A stretch of DNA of 64,000 nucleotides from Streptomyces sp. NBC_00094 (GTDB lineage: Bacteria; Actinomycetota; Actinomycetes; Streptomycetales; Streptomycetaceae): NCBI RefSeq assembly GCF_026343125.1, contig NZ_JAPEMB010000001.1, positions 7,879,501-7,943,500 of the forward strand, in the 5' to 3' direction. Position numbers and translations under genes: made by a program. Position 1 is the first letter of the stretch. Each line of letters opens with the position of its first letter. Of the stretch, positions 41,943 to 50,445 are shown piece after piece. Under the pieces are notes generated by a model, which saw only the letters and a program-made list of their open reading frames with translations, made no database searches and had not been told where the DNA came from.

Positions 41943-42527
41943 TCAGGCGCGGTACGGGGTGTTCTCCGCCGCCCAGTCCGCCAGTGCCCGCGCGCACTCG
42001 GCGACCGACTCGCGCCAGGTGCGGGCCGCTCCGTCCCCCGCCTCGTCGCTGACGTGCTTCACGATGCGCAGCGGTACTCCGGCGAGCTCCGCGGCCGTCG
42101 CCAGCGCGTAGCCCTCCATGTCGACGAGCGCCGCCCGCTCCGCGAGCCGGACGCGAGAGGCCTCGTCCGAGATGAACGCGTCGCCGGTGGCCAGAACCAC
42201 GTCCCCGCCGTCCGGCAGCGTCAGCGGCGCCCCGTACGTCTCGCCGGTGAGGGTGGCGAGGAGCGCGCCGTCCAGGTCGTGCTGGAGCACGGTGCCGACG
42301 ACGTGCGTCCCGGTCCAGCCCGGGCGCAGCGCCCCGGCCGTGCCCAGGTTCACGATCCCGGACGGCCGCGGCCCCCGGCCGAGTACCGTCGCGAGGGCGG
42401 TCGCCGCGTTGACCTTGCCCATGCCGGTGAGCAGCACCGGCAGATCCGTGTCGAGGTACTGGGCCTCCTCCTTGACGGCGAGGACGAAGAGGGGACGGTC
42501 GGCGGTGATCTCTCCCAAGAGTTCCAT
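41943..42527 (-). CDS. Nucleoside phosphorylase/5'-methylthioadenosine nucleosidase-like protein
   Basis: A 194-residue purine-nucleosidase (PNP/UDP superfamily) protein: LFVLAVKEEAQYL, TGMGKVNAATALATVLG, IVNLGTAGALRP, LVDMEGYALATAAELAGVPL with the purine-binding VDMEG, and KHVSDEAGDGA with the catalytic Asp. It probably hydrolyses MTA/SAH or another nucleoside. ATG 42527 is used; the longer frame is low-complexity. It follows the TTA hydrolase convergently and is near no methionine-salvage genes. Confidence 0.85.
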   Translation of the reverse strand: MELLGEITADRPLFVLAVKEEAQYLDTDLPVLLTGMGKVNAATALATVLGRGPRPSGIVNLGTAGALRPGWTGTHVVGTVLQHDLDGALLATLTGETYGAPLTLPDGGDVVLATGDAFISDEASRVRLAERAALVDMEGYALATAAELAGVPLRIVKHVSDEAGDGAARTWRESVAECARALADWAAENTPYRA

Positions 42528-42635
42528 GGGGGCCACGCTAGTTCGCCGCCCCGCCCGCCGTGAAACCGACGGCACCGCGAACCCTTGGAACCCTCGGGCT
42601 CACCCCAGGGTGCGCACGGCGCCCCGGACCGGGGG

Positions 42636-44192
42636 TCAGATCGGCAGCAGGCGCCCGATCAGCGTTCCGAGCCGGCGTGCGTTGCGGCACGGGCGCATGT
42701 CCACGACCTCGGCGTAGGCGGGAGCCTCCGAGTCGCCCGTGCCCCACAGCGAGGGCTGTTCGGGGTTGAGCCAGTAGACCCGGCGCGCCCGGTCCGCTAC
42801 CCGCTTCAGCGCCGCGAGGTTGGGGTCGGCGCGGTTGGTCCGGCCGTCGCCGAGGACGAAGAGCACCGTGCGCGGGCCGACGGCCTCCGCGTACCGGTCG
42901 GCGAACTCCCCGAGCGCCGTCCCGTAGTCGCTCTGCCCGTGCCACCCGGTCACCTCCGCCTCCGCGAGGATGCGGTCGCCGAGCCCCGCCGGGTCCGCCG
43001 CGCCGCGTGCGATCAGCCCCGTCACCTCGTCGACGCGGTTGACGAAGGCGAAGACCCGTACCCGACTGAACTGGTCGTGCAGCGCCTGCACCAGCAACAT
43101 CGTGAACTGCGCGAAGCCGGCCACCGAGCCCGACACGTCGCACAGCAGCACCAGCTCGGGCCGTCCGGGACGGCGCCGCCGAAACACCGGACGCACCGGG
43201 ACGCCCCCGGTCGACAGCGAGCGCCGCAGTGTCCGCCGCAGGTCGATCTCCCCGCGTGCCGCCCGCCGCCGCCGGGCCGCCAGCCGGGTGGCCAGCTTCC
43301 GCGCCAGCGGTCGTACCGTACGGCGCAACTCGGCCAGCTGCTCCCGCCCCGCCAGCAGGAAGTCCACCCCGTCCACCGTCCCCGCGACCGCCCGCCGCGC
43401 GACCCGGTCCCGGCCCTGCCGCTCGGCGACCCGCCGTCGGGCCTCGCTCCGCACCCGCTCGCGGAAGGCCTCGATGCGCCGCCGGATCTCGTCGTCGAGC
43501 AGCCGGTCGGCGAACTCCGGCTCCTCGCTCCGCTCCGCCGCCCGCACCCGGGCGAGCAAGGTCTCGGGGCGGAGCCGGGAGAGCGTCTGGTACGAGGACC
43601 AGCCGTCCGACTCCGGGCCGGAACCGAAGCCGCCGAAACCGCCCACCGCCTCGGCGGCCAGCCCGTCGAGCGCGGCTCCGTCACCGGCGGCGAGCGCGGC
43701 CGCGAGCCGGTCCCGCAGCGCCGCGAGGTCGGCCGCCGTGCCGTGGAGCACCGCAGGGTCGGAGTCCCCGGCGAGCGGGAAGTACAGGTCGAAGACCCGG
43801 TCGAACACCGGGCGCTGCCGCTCTCCGTGGAGCAGCGTCGCCGCCAGCGCCTCCCGCATCAGCTCGCGGTCCGTGAACCCGACGGCCTCCAGGGCGTGGC
43901 CGGCGTCCACCGTCTCTCCGGTCCCGATCCCGAACCCGTGGTCGCGCAGGGCACCCACCAACCCGGTGAGCCGCGCGACGGTCCCGTCCGAAGGATCCGC
44001 CGTCGACCCGGCTGCCGCCGTCGACCCGGCTGCCGCCGTCGACCCGGCTGCCGCCGTCGACCCGGCTGCCGCCGTCGACCCGGCTGCCGCCGTCGACCTG
44101 GACGCCGCCGTCGAGCCGGTCTCACCCGTCGAGCCGGTCTCCGCCGTTGCCCCGGTCTCCGCCGTCGACCCGGCCGGGTCCGTCGGGCTCAC
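42636..44192 (-). CDS. VWA-domain protein (CoxE-like)
   Basis: A 518-residue protein. Residues 1-65 are a low-complexity Ser-Thr-Ala-Gly tail from an 18-bp repeat; the middle (about 70-300) is helical and Arg/Glu rich; the C-terminal VWA domain has the MIDAS site LLCDVSGSVAGF and later TGWHGQSDYGTALGEF and LGDGRTNRADPN. With the upstream MoxR ATPase this is a CoxE/CoxD-like pair involved in metal-centre insertion or complex assembly in other organisms. The GTG start overlaps the ATPase stop by four bases, so the two are coupled. The client protein is not in the window. Confidence 0.85.
   Translation of the reverse strand: MSPTDPAGSTAETGATAETGSTGETGSTAASRSTAAAGSTAAAGSTAAAGSTAAAGSTAAAGSTADPSDGTVARLTGLVGALRDHGFGIGTGETVDAGHALEAVGFTDRELMREALAATLLHGERQRPVFDRVFDLYFPLAGDSDPAVLHGTAADLAALRDRLAAALAAGDGAALDGLAAEAVGGFGGFGSGPESDGWSSYQTLSRLRPETLLARVRAAERSEEPEFADRLLDDEIRRRIEAFRERVRSEARRRVAERQGRDRVARRAVAGTVDGVDFLLAGREQLAELRRTVRPLARKLATRLAARRRRAARGEIDLRRTLRRSLSTGGVPVRPVFRRRRPGRPELVLLCDVSGSVAGFAQFTMLLVQALHDQFSRVRVFAFVNRVDEVTGLIARGAADPAGLGDRILAEAEVTGWHGQSDYGTALGEFADRYAEAVGPRTVLFVLGDGRTNRADPNLAALKRVADRARRVYWLNPEQPSLWGTGDSEAPAYAEVVDMRPCRNARRLGTLIGRLLPI
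44001..44180 (-). repeat. 18-bp tandem repeat encoding the VWA protein's N terminus
   Basis: Ten 18-bp units, CGTCGACCCGGCTGCCGC on the plus strand; the first five are identical, and the rest diverge. They encode the STAAAG repeat in residues about 5-64. Confidence 0.9.
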
Positions 44193-45058
44193 ACCGCGTC
44201 CAGGTCGAGCTTGGCCGCGGCCTTCACGATGTCCTCCTGGTGCTTGAGAAGGACCCCCAGGCTGTCCCGTACGACCCGCTCGTCCAGCCGGTCCGCGCCG
44301 AGCGCCAGCAGCGTGCGGGCCCAGTCGATCGTCTCCGAGACCGACGGCGCCTTGCGCAGGTCCATCGTCCGCAGCGCCCCCACGACCCGTACGACGGACG
44401 TGGCGAGCGCGGCGTCGAGCCCCGGGACCTTGAGGGTCACGATCCGGCGCTCCAGCTCTTCCTCCGGGAAGTCGATGTGCAGGAAGAGACAGCGCCGCCG
44501 CAGCGCCTCGGAGAGTTCGCGGCTCGCGTTCGACGTGAGCACGACGAACGGCCGGCGCGCCGCCCTGATCGTGCCGAGCTCGGGGACGGTCACCTGGAAG
44601 TCGCTGAGGACCTCCAGGAGCAGGCCCTCCACCTCGACGTCGGCCTTGTCGGTCTCGTCGACGAGGAGGACGGTCGGGTCCTCGGAGCGGATGGCGGTCA
44701 GCAGCGGCCGGGCGAGCAGGAACTCCTCGGAGAAGATGTCCGTCCGCGTCTCGTCCCAGGACTCGCCGCGGCCGGCGGTGATCCGCAGCAGCTGCTTGGC
44801 GTGGTTCCACTCGTACAGCGCGCGGGACTCGTCGACGCCCTCGTAGCACTGGAGCCGGACGAGCCGGGCGCCCGTCACCTCGGTGACGGCCTTGGCGAGC
44901 TCCGTCTTGCCGACTCCGGCGGGCCCCTCGACCAGGAGGGGCTTGCCCAACCGGTCGGCGAGGAAGACGGTGGTGGCGACGGCCCGCGACGCCAGGTAGC
45001 CGGTCGTGGCGAGTCGCTCGGCGACGTCGTCGACGGAGCTGAAGAATCCGGTCGTCAT
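44189..45058 (-). CDS. MoxR-family AAA+ ATPase
   Basis: A 289-residue MoxR AAA+ ATPase (CoxD-like). Walker A EGPAGVGKTELAKAV, Walker B VLLVDETDKAD, sensor 1 FVVLTSNASRELSEALRRRC, arginine-finger-like HIDFPEEELE. MoxR proteins act as chaperones loading metals or assembling complexes with a VWA partner; the partner here is the overlapping VWA gene. It starts at ATG 45058, divergent from the phosphatase gene at 45241. Confidence 0.93.
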   Translation of the reverse strand: MTTGFFSSVDDVAERLATTGYLASRAVATTVFLADRLGKPLLVEGPAGVGKTELAKAVTEVTGARLVRLQCYEGVDESRALYEWNHAKQLLRITAGRGESWDETRTDIFSEEFLLARPLLTAIRSEDPTVLLVDETDKADVEVEGLLLEVLSDFQVTVPELGTIRAARRPFVVLTSNASRELSEALRRRCLFLHIDFPEEELERRIVTLKVPGLDAALATSVVRVVGALRTMDLRKAPSVSETIDWARTLLALGADRLDERVVRDSLGVLLKHQEDIVKAAAKLDLDAV

Positions 45059-45240
45059 GTCTGTCCCCCCGGGGAGCGGAAACTCTTACTGGCCAGTAGC
45101 CTCGGTGGTACTTGATCAGATGCCGGAGCGCCGCACAACCGTTCCGCGCGAGGTCCCTGCCCGCGCGCGGAACGCGACCCGCTGGTCCAATGGGGGGACC
45201 GGGTACGCCGCCGGGAGAACCGCGCGGCGGTGGAGGTGTC

Positions 45241-46557
45241 GTGGCGGAACGGGACGAGGCACTCCTGGCCAGGGTGCGGGCGATGGAGCAGGCGATCGGC
45301 GAGATCGGTACGACGCTCGACGAGACGAACACCTGCCGCGAGCTCGCCGGCTTCCTCGTGCGCCGGTTGGGCGGCTCGGTGACGGTCGACCTCTTCACGG
45401 AGCCGGGCACCCCGGCCCGCCGCGCCGCGACGGCGAGAACAGCGACGGAGTCGCACCGGTCGGGCCCCGGCTCCGAGGCCCCCACGCGCGACGCACCCGG
45501 CGGGCCGGATTCCGTCGCGCCCGCAGCCCGCGCGCCCGAAACCCTTGGATCGTCCGAAGCCCCCGGCTCCGGATCCCCCGGCTCCGAAGCCCCCGGCTCC
45601 GGATCCCCCGGCTCCGGATCCCCCGGCTCCGAAGCCCCCGGATCCGACACCCCCGGATCCGACACCCCCGTGCGCACCCTCACCGCCGAGCTCGCCGTCG
45701 GCCGCGACGAGAAGCCCCTCGGCGCGGTCACCGTCACCCGTACCGGTGGCGCTTCCTTCGCCGATCACGAGGCCGCCGTCCTCCACCACGCCGCGCGGCT
45801 CGCCGCCCGGCACATCCGGCACGCGCGCCGCCTGGCCGTCACCGAGGACACCGCGCTCCACCTCCAGCGCGCCCTCGTCGCCGAGCCGGGCCGGCCGCAT
45901 CCCAACCTGGAGATCGCGGGCGGCTATCTGCCCGCCGGGCACCACACCCTCGTCGGCGGCGACTGGTTCGAGACGGTACGGCTCCACTTCGGCCGCACCC
46001 TCCTCGTCGTCGGCGACGTGATGGGCCACGGCCTGGACGCGGCCGTGGACATGAACGCGTACCGCACGGTGCTCCGCGAGGTGGCCGCCACCGACCTGCC
46101 GCCCCACCGGGTCCTGCGCCACCTGGACTCCGTCGTCGCCGGGGACGACGCCCGACGCCCCGCCACCTGCCTGCTCGTCCGGGTCGACCCGGCCCGCGGC
46201 GCCGCGACCTTCGCCAGCGCGGGCCACCTGCCGCCCGCCGTGTTCGGCGCGGACGGTTCGGCGGAGCTGGTCGACCTCCCGGTCGGCCCGCCGCTGGGCA
46301 CCGGGGTCGGCGGCTACGAGCCCGTCACCCGCCCCCTGACTCCGGCCGAGACGCTGCTGCTCTTCACCGACGGCCTCGTCGAGCGCCGCGGCGAGGACAT
46401 CGACGTGTCGCTGGCGCGCCTCGCCGCGCTCCGGCTGCCCCCGGACCCGGGCCCGGAACAGGTCGTCGACGAGGTGCTGCACCGCCTCGGCGCCCACCAG
46501 GCCGAGGACGACGTGGCCGTCCTCGCGGCCCGCGTCCGCGCGCGTCGGACCACGTGA
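45241..46557 (+). CDS. SpoIIE-type phosphatase with repeat-rich linker
   Basis: A 438-residue PPM/SpoIIE phosphatase: an N-terminal helical part with RVRAMEQAIGEIGTTLDETNTCRELAGFLVRRLGG, a GAF-like piece interrupted by a repeat-rich Ser-Pro-Gly linker (residues about 100-145), and the phosphatase domain with VGGDWFETVRL, VVGDVMGHGLDAAVDM, LLLFTDGLVERRG and EDDVAVLA. No PAS, no kinase. GTG 45241 is chosen for its GGAGGT site, and the upstream frame lacks one. Targets are probably anti-sigma antagonists but none is nearby. Confidence 0.88.
   Translation: MAERDEALLARVRAMEQAIGEIGTTLDETNTCRELAGFLVRRLGGSVTVDLFTEPGTPARRAATARTATESHRSGPGSEAPTRDAPGGPDSVAPAARAPETLGSSEAPGSGSPGSEAPGSGSPGSGSPGSEAPGSDTPGSDTPVRTLTAELAVGRDEKPLGAVTVTRTGGASFADHEAAVLHHAARLAARHIRHARRLAVTEDTALHLQRALVAEPGRPHPNLEIAGGYLPAGHHTLVGGDWFETVRLHFGRTLLVVGDVMGHGLDAAVDMNAYRTVLREVAATDLPPHRVLRHLDSVVAGDDARRPATCLLVRVDPARGAATFASAGHLPPAVFGADGSAELVDLPVGPPLGTGVGGYEPVTRPLTPAETLLLFTDGLVERRGEDIDVSLARLAALRLPPDPGPEQVVDEVLHRLGAHQAEDDVAVLAARVRARRTT
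45553..45672 (+). repeat. 15-bp tandem repeat in the phosphatase linker
   Basis: Eight 15-bp units, such as TCCGAAGCCCCCGGC and TCCGGATCCCCCGGC, encoding SEAPG, SGSPG and SDTPG pentapeptides in the phosphatase linker. Confidence 0.9.
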
Positions 46558-46715
46558 CATGACGTCACTCCCGCGTCGACCCCACGCCACTCCCTCCCCG
46601 CGGGGAGGCCGTGACACACGGTCACACCGGCAAGTCCGCAGCAGGTTTCCCACCTGCGCGGGATTCTTTCGCCAGGATGCTTGTGCGCGGCCCCGGGGCC
46701 CGGCACGCTCCTCGT

Positions 46716-47081
46716 ATGAACACGGCCAGGCATGCCAGTGAACGTCTGATGAGCTGGCCCTCGCTGACCCCCGGCCGCGCCCATTGCGGCGCCGAGCTCG
46801 GACTGGGCACCGCGACGCAGGAAATCGTGCACTTCCACGGGGAGCACGAGGCCGACGTCCACCTCACCCGCGCCATGGTCGCGAAACTGCGCCCGGCCCT
46901 CCTGGGGTCGAGCGCCGTCCGGCTGTGCGCCGGATCGGGGTGGGTGACGGTCCGGCTGGACATGGGCTCGGACATCGACCTGCTCGCCACGCTGGTGAGC
47001 GCGGCCCTCCAGGCCAACGGCGTCCCCGACGTCGCTCCGGACGGCTGCACCCGCACCCGCCCGGTACAGGGCATCCGCTGA
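46716..47081 (+). CDS. Luciferase-like DUF5519 protein
   Basis: A 121-residue protein with the PF17648-type pattern: HASERLMSWPSLTPGRAHCGAELGLGTATQEIVHFHGEHEADVHLT and AIRL-like AVRLCAGSGWVTVRLDMGSDIDLLATLVSAALQAN. Despite the family's name in some databases, no luciferase activity is known. ATG 46716 is chosen as the family start. The gene has no close partner. Confidence 0.75.
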   Translation: MNTARHASERLMSWPSLTPGRAHCGAELGLGTATQEIVHFHGEHEADVHLTRAMVAKLRPALLGSSAVRLCAGSGWVTVRLDMGSDIDLLATLVSAALQANGVPDVAPDGCTRTRPVQGIR

Positions 47082-47090
47082 ACCACGTTC

Positions 47091-47609
47091 CTAGGTCGTG
47101 CCCCCGGAGCCCTGTCCGGGCATCGGGAACAGCATGCACGTGCTGGTCGCGTGGCCGAGCAGACGGTCCTCGGAGTCGTACAGGCCGGCCTCGGCCAACG
47201 CCGTGCGGCGTCCGCGTGACAGGACCGTGCCGATGGCCCGGACCTTCCCCGTGTCCGTGGTGATGGGCCGGAGGAAGCGGGTCGACAGGTCGAGCGACGT
47301 GTACGCCGTGCCCTGCGGGAGCGTCGAGTGCACCGCGCAGCCGGCGGCCGAGTCGAGCAGGGTCGCGTACATCCCGCCGTGCACGCTCCCGATCGGGTTG
47401 TAGTGCTCCTCGCCCGGCTCGAAGGCGAACACGGCACGGCCGTCCTCGACCTCCTCCAGGGTGAAGCCGAGCAGCGCGGCGATCGGAGGCCCGGGCAGCC
47501 GCCCGGCCACCATCTCGCGCAGGAAGTCGAGCCCCGCCATCGTCCCCGCGGCCCGGGCACTGACCCCGGCGTCCTGCCACTCGACCGTCCGTGACCGCAC
47601 CGTCACCAC
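47091..47609 (-). CDS. PaaI-type hotdog thioesterase
   Basis: A 172-residue hotdog-fold thioesterase: GPPIAALLGFTLEEVEDGRAVFAFEP, HYNPIGSVHGGMYATLLDSAAGCAV with the HGG motif and catalytic Asp, and YTSLDLSTRFLRPI. It hydrolyses acyl-CoA thioesters, possibly aromatic. Three GTG starts stack at 47609, 47606 and 47600; the last has the best spacing from GGAG. It is divergent from the HxlR regulator, which likely controls it. Confidence 0.88.
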   Translation of the reverse strand: MVTVRSRTVEWQDAGVSARAAGTMAGLDFLREMVAGRLPGPPIAALLGFTLEEVEDGRAVFAFEPGEEHYNPIGSVHGGMYATLLDSAAGCAVHSTLPQGTAYTSLDLSTRFLRPITTDTGKVRAIGTVLSRGRRTALAEAGLYDSEDRLLGHATSTCMLFPMPGQGSGGTT

Positions 47610-47678
47610 TCCGCTCCGTGTCCGCCGACCGTGTCGACGCTGCTGACTCTGTACGGCGAAGCTAGCCCTCGTGTGAGC

Positions 47679-47718
47679 TGACTGTCAACGACGCAGTCAG
47701 GTGGTTAGAGTGTGACGA
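47679..47718. promoter_or_regulatory. HxlR operator and divergent promoters
   Basis: TGACTG...CAGTCA dyad (47679-47699, 9-base spacer). On the minus strand TTGACA (47683-47688) lies 18 bases from TAGCTT, a thioesterase promoter. On the plus strand TAGAGT (47706-47711) is a -10 that places the start at ATG 47718, so the HxlR mRNA is probably leaderless. Confidence 0.6.
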
Positions 47719-48191
47719 TGAAGTGGCTGGAGACGGATACGGAGAACTGCTCGGTCCGCCGGACCCTGGACCTCGTGGGCGAGAAGTGGAGCCTGCTCAT
47801 CCTGCGGGACGCCTTCAACGGGATCCGCCGGTACGACGAGTTCCGGCGCCACCTCGGCCTCTCCGAGGCCGTCCTCGCCGACCGCCTCCGCAAGCTCGTC
47901 GCGGCCGGTGTCCTGCGCGCGGAGCCCTACCGTGAACCCGGCGCGCGCACCCGGTACGAGTACCGGCTCACCGCCAAGGGCGTCGACCTCTGGCCCGTAC
48001 TCCTCGCCCTCAAGCAGTGGGGCGACACCCACGCGGGGGACCCCGAGGGCCCCGCGCTCGACATCCGGCACACCGACTGCGGGGCGCCGGTCCGTGTGGT
48101 CGTCCAGTGCGAGGGCGAGGAGCACGCCACCCTCGCCGCCCGGGACGTCACCGTCCGGCCGGGCCCGGGAGCCCGCCCGCTCGTCCGCTGA
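47718..48191 (+). CDS. HxlR-family regulator
   Basis: A 157-residue HxlR winged-helix regulator: NCSVRRTLDLVGEKWSLLILRDAFNGIRRYDEFRRHLG and LSEAVLADRLRKLVAAGVLRAEPYREPG. The Cys near residue 11 of HxlR-type proteins is a redox or electrophile sensing position; Cys is present (ENCSV). ATG 47718 matches the leaderless start, GTG 47712 is an alternative. Divergent from PaaI thioesterase. Confidence 0.9.
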   Translation: MKWLETDTENCSVRRTLDLVGEKWSLLILRDAFNGIRRYDEFRRHLGLSEAVLADRLRKLVAAGVLRAEPYREPGARTRYEYRLTAKGVDLWPVLLALKQWGDTHAGDPEGPALDIRHTDCGAPVRVVVQCEGEEHATLAARDVTVRPGPGARPLVR

Positions 48192-48274
48192 CGCACCCCT
48201 CCATCCGGCGTGGCTGCACCCGTTCGGCGGCACAGGGGAGGTGTCACACCTCCCATACGGGTACCCCACGAACC

Positions 48275-49159
48275 ATGCCCCCCACTCCCGGCCCGCCGGA
48301 CGACGGTTCCCCCGCCGAGCACGGCCACTGGCTCCACCGGCTCCACGCGCGCGTCGTCGCCTCACCGGTCGGCGTCGCGTGGAACCGCGGCCGCGCCATG
48401 GAGCTCATGCACCGCGCCATGGGTTTCGCGGCGCTCAGCCTGCTCACCCTCGTGCCCCTCCTCATCGTCGTCGCGGCGGCCGACCTCGCCAGGGGTCAGG
48501 GCTTCGCCCGCTGGCTCGTCCAGGGCCTCGGCGTCTCCGAGGTCTCGCAGGAGGAGGTCGAGCGGCTCTTCGGCCAGCCGGGGCAGGCCCTCCAGCGCAC
48601 CACGGCCTTCGGTCTCGCGGCCCTCGCCGCGTTCGGTGTCACCTTCGGCTCCGCGGTCCAGACCGGGTACGAGCGTGCCTGGGACCTCCCCACCGCCCGC
48701 TGGCACACCATGTGGCGGCACGTCGTGTGGCTCGCCGTCCTCGTCGCCGCCCTGCTCCTCTTCGTCGCCACGCCCGCCCCCGAGGAGTCCCCGGCCTCGG
48801 TCACCGCGCTCGTCGCCGTCGCCGACGTCATCGGCACCTTCCTCTTCTTCTGGTGGTCGCAGCGCTTCCTCCTCTGTGGCCGCATCCGCTGGCGCGCGCT
48901 CGCCCCCGGCGCCGCCCTCACGGCGCTCGGCCTCCTCGGGCTGCGGATCTTCTCCCAGTTCGTGTTCTCCCCGCTCATCGCCTCCAACGCGGTCACGTAC
49001 GGCCAGTTCGGTACCGTCCTCGTCCTCCAGTCCTGGCTCGTCGGCGTCGGATTCGTCGTGTACGGAGGCGCCCTCACCGGGCGCCTCGTCCACGAGCACC
49101 TCCTCCGCCGCCGCATCGGCCGGTCTCCGCTTCCTGACCCGGTTCGCCGACAGCCGTGA
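48275..49159 (+). CDS. YihY/virulence-factor BrkB-like membrane protein
   Basis: A 294-residue YihY/BrkB-type membrane protein with six hydrophobic helices (AMGFAALSLLTLVPLLIVVAA, AFGLAALAAFGVTF and others) and the loop with QTGYERAWDLP. Family members were named after a Bordetella serum-resistance protein and are sometimes called RNase BN in error. ATG 48275 is chosen since the earlier frame is low-complexity. The role is unknown. Confidence 0.85.
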   Translation: MPPTPGPPDDGSPAEHGHWLHRLHARVVASPVGVAWNRGRAMELMHRAMGFAALSLLTLVPLLIVVAAADLARGQGFARWLVQGLGVSEVSQEEVERLFGQPGQALQRTTAFGLAALAAFGVTFGSAVQTGYERAWDLPTARWHTMWRHVVWLAVLVAALLLFVATPAPEESPASVTALVAVADVIGTFLFFWWSQRFLLCGRIRWRALAPGAALTALGLLGLRIFSQFVFSPLIASNAVTYGQFGTVLVLQSWLVGVGFVVYGGALTGRLVHEHLLRRRIGRSPLPDPVRRQP

Positions 49160-49255
49160 TCACACGATCCGGTGATCTCCCCGTCACGGGCCGGTCGGCG
49201 GCCCCGGGGCCGATTGGATGGAGGAGTCCCACCGGCCCGTCGAAAGAGAGCGCCC

Positions 49256-49759
49256 ATGGCGAACATCTGGCTGCCGCCCGTCGAGTACGTCGCGACCCTG
49301 CCGAGAGCGACGGCGTACGCCTGCCTGTACTTCACCGACACGGCAGGCCGCCCGTTCCAGCTCCGCGCCACCTACCGCACCGAGCTGTGGCAGTGGCCCG
49401 GCGGAAACATGGACCCGGGGGAGACCCCGTGGGAGACGGCGGTGCGCGAGTGCCACGAGGAGACGGGACTCGTCTTCACCGGGGAGCCGCGTCTCCTCGG
49501 TACCCATTTCATGACCGATCGGGGCGAGGAGTGGCCGGCCAACCACATCGGCTTCATCTTCGACGGCGGCGAGCTGACGGACGAGCAGATCGCCGCCGTC
49601 GTCCTCGACCCCGATGAGCACAGCGAGTACAGCGTGCGCAGCCTTGCGGAGTGGGAGCGCGAGATGACGCCGAGCGAGTTCACCCGCCTCGCCGAGATCG
49701 ACCGGGCCCGCAGGACGGGATCGACCGTGTACGTGGAGGCCGGCGCCTCCGTGGACTGA
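49256..49759 (+). CDS. Nudix hydrolase
   Basis: A 167-residue Nudix protein: box GGNMDPGETPWETAVRECHEETGLVF (G-x5-E-x7-REUxEExGU; here REC-HEETG) near residues 47-72. It hydrolyses a nucleoside diphosphate linked compound. Preceded by GAAAGAGAG five bases from the ATG. No pathway partner. Confidence 0.92.
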   Translation: MANIWLPPVEYVATLPRATAYACLYFTDTAGRPFQLRATYRTELWQWPGGNMDPGETPWETAVRECHEETGLVFTGEPRLLGTHFMTDRGEEWPANHIGFIFDGGELTDEQIAAVVLDPDEHSEYSVRSLAEWEREMTPSEFTRLAEIDRARRTGSTVYVEAGASVD

Positions 49760-49763
49760 AGCG

Positions 49764-49795
49764 GGGTGGGGCCGTCCGCCCGGACGGCCCCACCC
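49764..49795. terminator. Bidirectional terminator
   Basis: Perfect 14-bp stem GGGTGGGGCCGTCC / GGACGGCCCCACCC, loop GCCC, between the Nudix gene and the convergent AMIN-like gene. Confidence 0.85.
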
Positions 49796-49820
49796 GTGCC
49801 CGTCTTCCCTTCGTGGCGTC

Positions 49821-50345
49821 TCAGGCAGCCCGGCAGCCGACCGGGTGGGCGATGTCGACCACGAGGCGCTCAGGGGAGTGCAGTGTGAAGGTCTTGAAGG
49901 CGGGCTTGGTGTCGAAGGCCGCTCCGATCGTGACCACACCCTCGAAGTTGCCGGTGAGAGCGAGCCCCTTGAGCGTGGGCAGATAGATCTTCAGCAGCCG
50001 GGGCCCCTGGTAGACGTTCCTTCCGTTGTCGTCGTGGGCGGCGGCGGGGGAGAGGCTGATCTGCAGGAAGTACTTCCCCGCGAGGGGGACCTTCTGCCCC
50101 GAGCCGTCGTAGTGCAGGGCGCTCGCCTGCCGGACGGTGACCGGGGGCACGGCGCCCCGGATGTCGATGACGATCCGGTCGAAGCCGGCGTGTCCGCCCC
50201 AACGGGCGTTGACGACCTGGGCCGTGGCCGGTGGTGCGGAGGCGCGGGACGGGGCGCTCGAAGCGCCTGCCGGGATCGTGGCGCCGATTCCGGCGGTCAG
50301 GAGGATCCCTGCGGCGACGGCCGCGAGAGTGTGACGGTGATGCAT
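49821..50345 (-). CDS. AMIN-like secreted protein
   Basis: A 174-residue secreted protein. Signal peptide residues 1-28 (LAAVAAGILLTAGIGATI), then an AMIN-like beta domain: ARWGGHAGFDRIVIDIRG, KYFLQISLSPAAAHD and FKTFTLHSPERLVVDIAHP. AMIN-like domains bind peptidoglycan and occur on cell-wall proteins; no enzymatic domain is fused here. ATG 50345. It is divergent from DUF6629. Confidence 0.83.
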   Translation of the reverse strand: MHHRHTLAAVAAGILLTAGIGATIPAGASSAPSRASAPPATAQVVNARWGGHAGFDRIVIDIRGAVPPVTVRQASALHYDGSGQKVPLAGKYFLQISLSPAAAHDDNGRNVYQGPRLLKIYLPTLKGLALTGNFEGVVTIGAAFDTKPAFKTFTLHSPERLVVDIAHPVGCRAA

Positions 50346-50445
50346 GACGTCCCCCAATTTCTCCAGCTCCGGGGACAGTGGTGTCACTGACAGAGACATC
50401 CACCACAACCATACGGTTCCACCCGATATGGGGTAGAAGTGCGCT

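Noticed and set aside
42585..44846. A 753-residue plus-strand frame opposite the VWA-MoxR pair
   Set aside because: It has low-complexity content and no domain, whereas the minus-strand frame holds Walker and MIDAS motifs.
46593..46608. CCTCCCCG/CGGGGAGG palindrome in the gap before the DUF5519 gene
   Set aside because: The arms meet with no loop, so it makes a poor hairpin, and no regulator is adjacent.
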